Positions 23,867 through 31,079 of a DNA stretch of 64,000 bases are shown here, piece by piece (the stretch's first letter is position 1; the number at the start of each line of letters is the position of its first letter). The position numbers were made by a program, and so were the translations under genes. The notes beneath the pieces were generated by a model. That model searched no databases and was not told where the DNA came from. It was given only the letters and a program-made list of their open reading frames with translations. The DNA comes from CAVXFB01 sp963760935 (lineage in GTDB: Bacteria; Planctomycetota; Planctomycetia; Pirellulales; Thermoguttaceae): assembly GCA_963760935.1 (NCBI GenBank), contig CAVXFB010000008.1, forward strand, positions 124,001 through 188,000, in the 5' to 3' direction.

Positions 23867-25015
23867 TCAGATGCCTTCGTCGTGACGCTGGCGCAGGTAC
23901 TCGATTATGTCAATAGCTTCGGGCACCGCAATTTCCAACTCTTCCGCGATGCGCTGGCTATCGTAGCCCTTGTCGAGTAGGGTCTGCACATCCATGATCA
24001 GCTCGGAACTCCGTCGCATATCCTGGACGATCGCCATGTTTTCCAGGAAGCTGCCCCGATGGTCCGTCGGACGCTTCGGCGCAACAACTGTCTCGGGGAC
24101 TTCTCGCTTCTTAGGCGATTTCCATGGACGCAACAGCGTTCGATTAGGAACTTGGGAGCTGACAATCTCTGACGTCTTGAACATTCCGAACAGTCGCGCC
24201 CACAGGTCAGGACGGTATTCATGGCCGGTGATATATCGAAACGCGGAGCGGTAGCGATTCACCACAGTTGTGATGGGTTCTCCCAAGTCGGCAACGATTT
24301 GAGCGAACGTTTTTTCCTTATGTCGGTCGTAGCCGTTCCCCGCCCACCCCTCGCGCAGATCCCAGACCTCAAGGTAGGCTGGGAGTTTATCGTCCCGGCG
24401 ACGATGTTCCGTTATTCCGAGCTGTGCCTTCCAAGACTTGGTTATTGATTCCACGTTTTGAACTATGGTTTGCACCGGAGCGTGAACGTTGATCCCGATG
24501 ATCGGAGCTACCGGTGTCTTGTCGAGCGATGGATCTTTGAAGGCGACTAAGTCGGAGATTGCTTTGTACAAGAGTGGCGTTTCGTCTTCCGCTCCCGAAG
24601 CAGATTTTATGAAAAAATCACCGATTGCCGCACGAGAGTCACGTGGCAATTCTTTAATCATCGCCCCCACCAGCCCTCGGAACGTAATCACGGAAATTGC
24701 CCCTTGCCTCCACGGTGATGAAGGCGCCGAGTCGTCGATTTCCTCGAACGTCGTGCCGGGAGGCGGCGGATCGCTAACAACCCCGATAAGGCGGAGTATC
24801 AAAATGGCCGCCTCGCCTATTAGCTTCTCCCCACCCGACGTGCATGGATCCCGCCAATGCTTGTGGGCCATTTCCCAAAAGAGCAAATAGTATGGATGCC
24901 TTCGAGAATACTCCCATCGGTATTCGATGGGCAGCGAATTAAACACTTCAATTGGCCGGCTGATAATTCCGTGTTTGGGCACTTCGATCCGTAGCTGTTT
25001 TTGCTTATCTTTCAT
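23867..25015 (-). CDS. Unknown protein with C-terminal HTH-like region
   Basis: No family is recognised for this 382-residue product. The N-terminus (KHGIISRPIEVFNSLPIEYR) and the central part are mixed helix/strand. A segment KTFAQIVADLGEPITTVVNR and the C-terminal DVQTLLDKGYDSQRIAEELE both look like helix-turn-helix units, so DNA binding is plausible. Base composition is lower in GC than the neighbouring housekeeping genes, consistent with cargo of the element defined by the adjacent integrase. ATG at 25015 was chosen over TTG three codons upstream; neither has a clear ribosome-binding site. Confidence 0.65.
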   Translation of the reverse strand: MKDKQKQLRIEVPKHGIISRPIEVFNSLPIEYRWEYSRRHPYYLLFWEMAHKHWRDPCTSGGEKLIGEAAILILRLIGVVSDPPPPGTTFEEIDDSAPSSPWRQGAISVITFRGLVGAMIKELPRDSRAAIGDFFIKSASGAEDETPLLYKAISDLVAFKDPSLDKTPVAPIIGINVHAPVQTIVQNVESITKSWKAQLGITEHRRRDDKLPAYLEVWDLREGWAGNGYDRHKEKTFAQIVADLGEPITTVVNRYRSAFRYITGHEYRPDLWARLFGMFKTSEIVSSQVPNRTLLRPWKSPKKREVPETVVAPKRPTDHRGSFLENMAIVQDMRRSSELIMDVQTLLDKGYDSQRIAEELEIAVPEAIDIIEYLRQRHDEGI

Positions 25016-25496
25016 TTGTAGCAACAGGGAATCAAGTACAAGAGGACCATTCTCGCATGAATCGCAGTTCTAACGTAGTTACTGTATTTCCTTGCGTCGT
25101 TCAAGCGGCCCACAAAACGACGATTCATCGAACGGAACGATGGCAGGGCACGACGCGGCGACGAATCCCGTTTTCGAAGCAAAACTGACGGCACAGTAAA
25201 TATCGGAATCGAGGGTATGCCACCGGACAAGTCCGGAAGATTTGTCAGCGCCGACCGGTGCCGGTAGTTAAGCCCGCACGTTATCATATTATAGTGCCGC
25301 GTTTTTTGCGATTATTAAGGTCGGAACCGCTGAACACGGTCAACACAGAGCTTGATGCATGAATACACGCGAACAGGCTTATCGATGAAATGCCCCAATT
25401 AGTATGCGTCTCGGAGACGAAGTGGTCGTCGCCAAAAATCCAAGAGTGTTGTAAGCGTCCGGTCTGTCCATGGCGAGAGACCATGGGAAACGGGGG
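25016..25496. other. Gene-free stretch, relatively AT-rich
   Basis: No open frame here has a recognisable product. A 91-codon minus-strand frame (25012-25287) has no motif or ribosome-binding site. The region separates the unknown HTH-like gene from the IS66 remnant and could contain one end of the integrated element, but no copy of the tRNA-Ser 3' end was seen here. Confidence 0.4.
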
Positions 25497-26020
25497 TCAC
25501 TGGGCGTGGGCGCGGCGATGGGCATGGCGGGCTCGGGTGCGAGCGGCTTTGGCTCGGGATTCGTCGAGCCGATGGGTGAGGACAGCCCCGGGATGCGCCG
25601 CGGCCCAGCGGTCGGGCAGCATCTCTTCCAGTCGCGGATCATCCGCATGCAGCCGGAGGAGTAGTTCGCGCACGTAACTCCACGGCTCGATGCGATGGCG
25701 CTTTGCGCCGGCGAGGATCGTACATAACACGGCCGCCCGCGGACCCGCGGCTTCGCTGCCAAGGAAGAGCCAATTCTTTCGGCCAATGGCTTGGTGCCGA
25801 AGCGTTCGCTCGCTCACGTTGTTGTCGATGGTCAAACGACCATCTTCCGTGTAGCGACGCAGCGCCTCTCCTTGGTTTCGTGCGTAGGTGACCGCCTTGG
25901 CCAAGCTGCTCTTTGGCAAGACTTTCCTCGCCAGATCCGCCAAGTAGGCTTGGATCCTGTCCAACACGGGAATCGATTCGGCAACGCGTCGCCGGTCTCG
26001 CCGTTGGGCACCACGTGCCG
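25497..26020 (-). pseudogene. IS66-family transposase, C-terminal remnant
   Basis: About 175 codons match the IS66 C-terminal region: VLPKSSLAKAVTYARNQGEA, RYTEDGRLTIDNNVSERTLR with the catalytic-region Glu, and GRKNWLFLGSEAAGPRAA. The natural stop is present but everything upstream of about 26020 is lost, where an unrelated plus-strand gene begins. No TnpB or TnpA companion is nearby. It is a dead fragment. Confidence 0.85.
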
Positions 26021-26793
26021 AGCCGAAGAGCACGTTGGCTGTGGGGAGCTGCCCTGTTGTTGCTCGTTGCTCCCGCTTCGGGAAACCCAGGCCAAGCGTC
26101 GACGTCTGCACCGCCCGACCGCGGGCACGTCGCGATGCGAAAGCCTCAGCGTTGGACGAGCCTTGGTTTGAGCGGCGGGGGTGCCATATTCACGCCATCG
26201 ATCTCACCGGTCGACCCGAACCTGATGCTGCTGAACTGCGACATGAGCGGCGTTTATCGTTCAACGGATGGCGGCAAGCACTGGGAATTGATTCATTACC
26301 GGCAACTGACCAGTTCGACGAGCGTGCGCCCGGCGTGGCATCCGACCGATTCCGATGTCGCCTTTGCGGCCGGGGGTTGGCGCGGACCGCTGAAGGTGAC
26401 GCGGGATCGTGGGCAAACCTGGAGCGAAATGCCAAGCGGCCCCACAGTAGTCAGTGCGATCGGGATCGACCCGGGGCGGCCGGAGTTGATGCTCGTCGCC
26501 GGTCGGCGCGGCATTTGCCGCTCGACCGACGGTGGGAAGAGTTGGCGGGACGTCGGTGCAGTCCGCGGACGGCTGCTGGGCTTCCACTTCGATCAGACGA
26601 GCCCGTCCGGCAAACGCACCTGCTTCGCGGCCACCGATCGGGGCGTTTTCCGCTCCGATGATGGCGGCACAACGTGGCGCGACGTCGGCGCGGGACTCGG
26701 ATCGGAACCGATCCTCTCCTTCGCAGGAGGTTCAAATCAAGCAAGCAAAACTTGTGTTCTCTATTGCTCGGTCGAGAGCCGAGAGGTGAGCGG
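26015..26793 (+). pseudogene. Secreted Asp-box (BNR/sortilin-like) protein, 3'-truncated
   Basis: From a GTG at 26015 the frame gives a signal peptide (RARWLWGAALLLLVAPASG) followed by a beta-propeller with Asp-boxes: VYRSTDGGKHWELI, VTRDRGQTWSEM, ICRSTDGGKSWRDV and VFRSDDGGTTWRDV. Related planctomycete proteins resemble glycoside hydrolase-like sortilin propellers and continue for several hundred more residues. Here the match breaks off near SREVSG and the sequence switches to a PEP-CTERM tail in another frame. Even the start lies against the IS66 remnant. It is unlikely to make a functional protein. Confidence 0.72.
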
Positions 26794-26799
26794 ACATTC

Positions 26800-26946
26800 T
26801 CTGCGCACATTACCTTTTCTGCTTTTGGCAACCCAGTTCCCGAACCATCTTCCTTCATCCTTCTCGGCATCGCCACTATCGGGCTGCTCGCCTGTGCGTC
26901 GTCAGCCCTTCTTCCGCGACTCTTCCGTCGGGTTAATTCGGGTTAA
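26800..26946 (+). pseudogene. Orphan PEP-CTERM sorting-signal fragment
   Basis: The frame encodes GNPVPEPSSFILLGIATIGL followed by more hydrophobic residues and the basic end PRLFRR: the VPEP box, transmembrane helix and positively charged tail of a PEP-CTERM/exosortase substrate. No PEP-CTERM protein body precedes it in this frame. Its stop codon is supplied by the adjacent GGTTAATT repeats. It is the last few dozen codons of a lost gene. Confidence 0.75.
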
Positions 26947-26992
26947 TTCCCGGGTTAATTCCGGGTTAATTGGTTAATTCCGGGTTAATTCC
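26931..26992. repeat. Six tandem copies of GGTTAATT(CC)
   Basis: GGTTAATT occurs six times at 8-12 nt spacing. The array begins within the last codons of the PEP-CTERM fragment and abuts the palindrome that follows, suggesting expansion of an element end. Confidence 0.8.
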
Positions 26993-27046
26993 GGGGACGC
27001 CATACGCAATTCTATTACCCCTTGGCAGGTTACGCATGGCGTCCCC
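26993..27046. repeat. Palindromic element with GGGGACGCCAT ends
   Basis: The inverted arms GGGGACGCCAT (26993) and ATGGCGTCCCC (27036) extend imperfectly inwards. The type resembles dispersed REP-like repeats. It cuts the pump fragment on its right and abuts the tandem array on its left. Confidence 0.7.
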
Positions 27047-27054
27047 CGAACTCC

Positions 27055-27262
27055 CGCAACCGACTCCCGTGGCGTCCGGTCCCAGCCGCGGAGTCACTCC
27101 CGGCGGCAGCTTGTTAGCCACCGTGCCGAGATACTCCAGCACTCGGCTACGTGCCCAGTATAGATCGGTGCCGTCCTCGAAAATAATGTAGATGCACGAA
27201 TAGCCGAACATCGAGTATCCGCGTACAACCTTGACCGTGCCGGCCAAGAGTGGCCCTGAATC
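27055..27262 (-). pseudogene. CusA-type RND metal efflux pump, internal fragment
   Basis: About 65 codons read VKVVRGYSMFGYSCIYIIFE and DGTDLYWARSRVLEYLGTVA then PPGVTPRLGPDATGVG, a conserved periplasmic stretch near the N-terminus of CusA-like pumps. It has no start, ends at a palindromic repeat, and belongs to a different subfamily from the nearly complete pump at 30-33 kb. It is therefore a remnant of a second efflux system. Confidence 0.78.
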
Positions 27263-27282
27263 TCGCTAGGTCTTGGACTTAA

Positions 27283-27531
27283 TCACTCATTGGCCGACGT
27301 GCAGGGGAGGGACTGCCCGCCTTCGGCTGATGCCATTGGATGTTCGCAACGAAACTTCGCCGCCTGCGGTGTGGGACAGCCACAATAATTTGTGAATGGC
27401 AGTGGCGGCTCAGGGCAATACCCATAAGGCACGCAGCCGCACGGGTAGGCATGATAGGCCGGCGCGCAACCAAGCAGTACGCTGAAGAATATCATTGCAA
27501 GCCACGGCCAAAGCGTCTGTTTTTTGAGCAC
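27283..27531 (-). CDS. Small Cys-rich lipoprotein
   Basis: The 82-residue product has a lipoprotein signal (WLAMIFFSVLLGC, lipobox LLGC) and a mature part rich in Cys, Pro and Tyr (YPCGCVPYGYCPEP, NYCGCPTP). It lies 39 nt after the TolC-family gene on the same strand and is probably the last gene of the metal-efflux unit. The Cys pattern suggests metal binding; no known family is recognised. Confidence 0.68.
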   Translation of the reverse strand: MLKKQTLWPWLAMIFFSVLLGCAPAYHAYPCGCVPYGYCPEPPLPFTNYCGCPTPQAAKFRCEHPMASAEGGQSLPCTSANE

Positions 27532-27570
27532 GACGTTTTCTTCCTCTCTCTGCTGAAAACGATCCGCACG

Positions 27571-29061
27571 CTAGGGCTTTGCCGGCAAAGGTCGATCAGG
27601 ACTCGGCGGCACCGGCGGCAGTTCTTCGGGCTGTGGCAGCCGTGATCCAGGTGCATGATTGTTCGTCGCCGCTTCGAGCGGAAGTTGACCGCCGACGACT
27701 CGATCCAACGACGCAATCGTTTGTGGAAGCTGGCTCTCCAATCGCTGGTAGGCGATTTGGAATCGCAACAGTTGCCGCCAATTGTCGATCAGTTGCAGGA
27801 AGTCGGTCTTGCCCACTTCGTAAGCGCTCATGGACACCCGTAGCGTTTGGTCGGACTTGGGTATAATGTCGTCGCGGAACAAGGCAATCAGGTCGCTCTG
27901 GCTGGTTGCCTGAACGAGAAGGTCTTTTACGTCTTGCACGGTTTGATCGCGCAGCGAGTCATACTTTCGCGCACTGGCGACGGTCTTTGCCTCCGCCTCT
28001 CGCACGCCGGCATCCAACCGCTTTCGGTACAGTGGAATGTTGGCCATCACGCCGATTCCCACGTCGGGAACTCCGTCGGCCGAAGGTGCCAGCGCCCCCT
28101 CGGTGGCCATTCCCATCCAATTCACCGTGAAGGCGAGATCAGGGTAGTACGCCAATCGCGCCAGTTCCACATCGCGGCGATCTCGTTGGACGGCTGCCAA
28201 CTGGGCCTGCAATTCGGGACGGGCTGCCACGGCCTGCTGGTAAAGTCGCGCGAGGTCGCGGGGAACCTTCTCACTGGGAAGTTGTTCGCCCGCCCGAATC
28301 GGCGTGTCCGGCGAGATGTGAAGCACCCTCGCCAATCGCGCCTGGGCGCTTTCAAGCTGCTGACGCAGCCGAATCAACTCGCTATTCAGGTTGGATACCT
28401 CCACCTGAGATCGCAACACGTCCTGCTGGCTGACCGTGCCCGTGCGGTACTTGCTTTCGGCGATGGCACTCAGGTCGGTCAGCAACTTCTTATCATCCTC
28501 GGTGATGCGGGTGGCTTTCTGAATGAAGTACAACTCGTAATAGGCCCGCTTGACTTGCTCGATCACGGTCAATTCCGCGGCGGCCAGTTCTCGGCGTGCC
28601 ATTTCTGTTTCCGCTTCCGCCACCTCGGCGCGAGCATCCAATTTGCCAAACCAGGGGACCGCTTGGGTAGCGGCGACGGATGCCGTGGCGCGGCCCCCGG
28701 CAGTCTGCGGCACGGCCGGGTAAAACGGATAGCCCGTCACCGCTACCGTAGGATCTTGGAGACTGGCCGCTTGTGGAACTCGTTCGGCTGCCGCCTCGAC
28801 TTTCTTACGCGCGACCTGGATGTCGGGGTTTTGGGCCAAAGCGTAGGAAATGCACGTCTCGACCGGCTGGCGACCGGCAAACGGCGATGCCACGGACGGC
28901 ACCGCGGCCACCGCCGGTGCAGGACTGCTTGTCGCCTGAGCCATCCCGTTTACCACGCCGGCATACTCAGGATCGCGGATTTGCCGAGATATACGGCAAC
29001 CGGCCAACAGACAGGTCGCAGCCAGCAGTCCGCATATCGGTATGGAAGGGCCTTGTCGCAT
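27571..29061 (-). CDS. TolC-family outer-membrane efflux lipoprotein (CusC/CzcC-like)
   Basis: The 496-residue product has a lipobox signal (CGLLAATCLLAGC) and two TolC-type OEP repeats rich in long helices (VEAAAERVPQAASLQDPTVA; AVAARPELQAQLAAVQRDRR; YDSLRDQTVQDVKDLLVQAT). It would form the outer-membrane channel for the adaptor and RND pump encoded upstream on the same strand. The start is placed at the lipoprotein signal; the frame extends 28 codons upstream without conserved content. The C-terminal tail is Pro-rich (PPVPPSPDRPLP). Confidence 0.9.
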   Translation of the reverse strand: MRQGPSIPICGLLAATCLLAGCRISRQIRDPEYAGVVNGMAQATSSPAPAVAAVPSVASPFAGRQPVETCISYALAQNPDIQVARKKVEAAAERVPQAASLQDPTVAVTGYPFYPAVPQTAGGRATASVAATQAVPWFGKLDARAEVAEAETEMARRELAAAELTVIEQVKRAYYELYFIQKATRITEDDKKLLTDLSAIAESKYRTGTVSQQDVLRSQVEVSNLNSELIRLRQQLESAQARLARVLHISPDTPIRAGEQLPSEKVPRDLARLYQQAVAARPELQAQLAAVQRDRRDVELARLAYYPDLAFTVNWMGMATEGALAPSADGVPDVGIGVMANIPLYRKRLDAGVREAEAKTVASARKYDSLRDQTVQDVKDLLVQATSQSDLIALFRDDIIPKSDQTLRVSMSAYEVGKTDFLQLIDNWRQLLRFQIAYQRLESQLPQTIASLDRVVGGQLPLEAATNNHAPGSRLPQPEELPPVPPSPDRPLPAKP

Positions 29062-29390
29062 GATTTCGCCTTGCGCGCTCCGGCATCGTGTGCGGAGAAT
29101 ACGTGAGTTGGCCGGCAAGGAAAAAGTCGCGCCCTTCTTGTGCAAGGTGCGCTGTCGGCAACGATAGTATCCCCTGTAGCTTCGCTATCGGAGGAATATG
29201 CGACACCCTTGACACAACCGCCACAAACCCCACTGTCCACCTTATATTACCCAGACTTACCGGCATCGTCTTGTTGAAGGCTCGTTGTGAGGCACGTAAC
29301 TCGTCCACTTTCACAATCGGCCCCCAGAAGTCTGCGGCGGCGCACAGGTGATTTTTGCTCGAATGAGCAAGTGATACATGACCGAGGACG
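29062..29390. other. Gap without a gene in the efflux locus
   Basis: This is the leader of the TolC-family gene. No coding frame with conserved content is visible. It separates that gene from the methyltransferase remnant, so the TolC gene may have its own promoter here. Confidence 0.4.
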
Positions 29391-29607
29391 CTACGCGTCC
29401 ATTGCCGGGCCGCGGGGGGTGCTGGGATCGTAATTCCAATGGATGATGCTCAGCCTGCCGCCGAGGCGGCCGCGCACTGCGCTACCCGCAGCCGAAGTCA
29501 ACCACGTCGCCCGAAGATGGCAGCCCCAGCTTGTGCAAGACTGCTTCGGGCTTGAAGAAGGTTGCCCACAAGTTCTCCTCGGGCATTCCACTCTCACGAA
29601 TCTTCAT
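29391..29607 (-). pseudogene. SAM-dependent methyltransferase with a large internal deletion
   Basis: The first 41 codons are intact-looking: MKIRESGMPEENLWATFFKP then LGLPSSGDVVDFGCG, reaching SAM motif I, and stop at TAG. The next frame immediately gives GGRLSIIHWNYDPSTPRGPA, a segment that in full-length relatives lies about 100 residues further on. The middle of the gene has been deleted and the reading frame changed, and the C-terminus is also missing. It sits between the Cys-rich lipoprotein and TolC genes. Confidence 0.78.
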
Positions 29608-29634
29608 GTAGACCACCTGTTTTCGACCGATTCC

Positions 29635-29997
29635 CTACTTTTCCGCGATCTTTGGCGGCTTCTTGCCGTACTTCGCCTCGTAGTCGGCGGCAAACTTGTC
29701 CGCCAACTTTGGATTGCAGAGGAAGCATTGCGACGCAGGCCGGTTGTGTTCTTTGCACCAATCGCCCTTGCGTTGGTACTCGGCCGCGACCTTGGCGTTG
29801 CACTGGGCGCAGATGTCCTCTGGTACGCCGTGTTCGCAACACCAGTTCTCCGCAACCGAACACGACGCATCCACGGTCGGAGTGGCCGACTTGCCCGCCT
29901 CTGGCCCCTTCGTGCTGGCTCCGCCGCAGCCCGTAACCACCAAACCACCCAACGCAACCATCGACAACGCAATCGTTCGTACCCAAGACAGCAACAT
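29635..29997 (-). CDS. Lipoprotein with paired Cys/His metal-binding-like motifs
   Basis: The 120-residue product has a lipobox signal (ALSMVALGGLVVTGCGG) and two motifs of the same design, WCCEHGVPEDICAQCN and WCKEHNRPASQCFLCNP, spaced about 25 residues apart. The same module occurs twice in the adaptor protein of this locus, which supports a shared role, probably periplasmic metal capture or transfer to the pump; this is inference. GGAGGAG lies 6 nt before the ATG. It follows the pump gene by about 35 nt on the same strand. Confidence 0.8.
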   Translation of the reverse strand: MLLSWVRTIALSMVALGGLVVTGCGGASTKGPEAGKSATPTVDASCSVAENWCCEHGVPEDICAQCNAKVAAEYQRKGDWCKEHNRPASQCFLCNPKLADKFAADYEAKYGKKPPKIAEK

Positions 29998-30032
29998 CCG
30001 AATTCTCCTCCAGGCAACTTGCCTGCATCAAG

Positions 30033-31079
30033 TTATGCCGAAATTGTCTCGGGCACGCGCCGCGAGTCTGTGTCGGCCAGTTCAGTAGTTCTTGCTTCCC
30101 GGTATTCACCGATCAGCCACGCCAACTGCTCGGCACGCAATCCGAACAGCCGATTCATCAGCCATACGAGTCCACCGGCGGCCGAATTGAACAGCAAATA
30201 GAGCACGCGGATGACAAGCAACGACATTATCATCGCGCTGATGACCCCGCCTATCACCACGGTTGCCAATGGCCGTTGAACTTCCGCTCCCATGCCCGAA
30301 CTTAGCGCCATTGGAACGAATCCAAGGCTGGCCACGAGGGTCGTCATCAGCACCGGCCGCAGGCGAGTGACGGCCGCCACCTTCACCGCCTCGTCCCGTG
30401 GCAGACCTTTCCGGCGAAGCTGGCGGATGTAGGACACCAGGATCATGTCGTCCAACACTGCGACGCCCGACATGGCGATGAAGCCGACGGCCGCAGAGAT
30501 CGAGAAGGGCATACCCCGCAGCCAGAGCGCCAGGATGCCGCCGACCCAGCCCAACGGCACGCCAGTAAAGACCCGCAGGGCGTCAATGATATTACGGTAA
30601 GTTAGGAAGAGGAGCGTGAAAATCAGGAGAATGGCTAAGGGAACCACAAGCATCAGCCGTTGGCGGGCGCTCTCGTAGTGCTCGAACTGACCTCCAAACT
30701 TGACACTGTAGCGGCCCGGCGGCAATTGGACCCGCTCGGCGATTGTCCGTTTCGCATCGTTGACGAAGCTCACCATGTCGCGTCCGCGCACGTTCGCGGA
30801 GACGGCGATCCGACGCTGATACCACTCATGCTTAATCGTGGACGGTCCCTCGACGGTCTCGATGCTCGCTAGACGCGACAAGGGGATGCGCTGGCCGGAG
30901 GGCGTCGTCACGAGAGTACGCGCCGATCGCTTCGGGGCTGGCGCGCACTCTCTCGGGCAATCGCACGACAAGCGGAAATCGCAACTGCCCCTCGTAAACC
31001 TCTCCCACCTGCTTGCTGCCCAGAGACTCCACGAGGTCGAGCACCGTCTTGGCCGGAATGCCGTAGCGGGCGATCTCAT
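30033..31079 (-). pseudogene. Heavy-metal RND efflux pump, 3' part after a frameshift
   Basis: From about 30917 downwards this frame continues the pump: RTLVTTPSGQRIPLSRLASI, then the second bundle of membrane helices (LMLVVPLAILLIFTLLFLTY; SISAAVGFIAMSGVAVLDDM; RLRPVLMTTLVASLGFVPMA) and the ATVVIGGVISAMIMSLLVIR end. The part between 30917 and 31079 is out of frame with the protein and carries no homology. With the upstream frame it makes a full-length pump of about 1080 residues interrupted by one indel. Confidence 0.85.

Noticed and set aside
26931..26992. The GGTTAATT array considered as a CRISPR array
   Set aside because: The units are only 8-12 nt apart with no spacers and no cas genes are present.
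29443..30201. A 252-codon plus-strand frame across the lipoprotein gene
   Set aside because: It is antisense to the lipoprotein with its signal peptide and Cys/His motifs and has no motif of its own.
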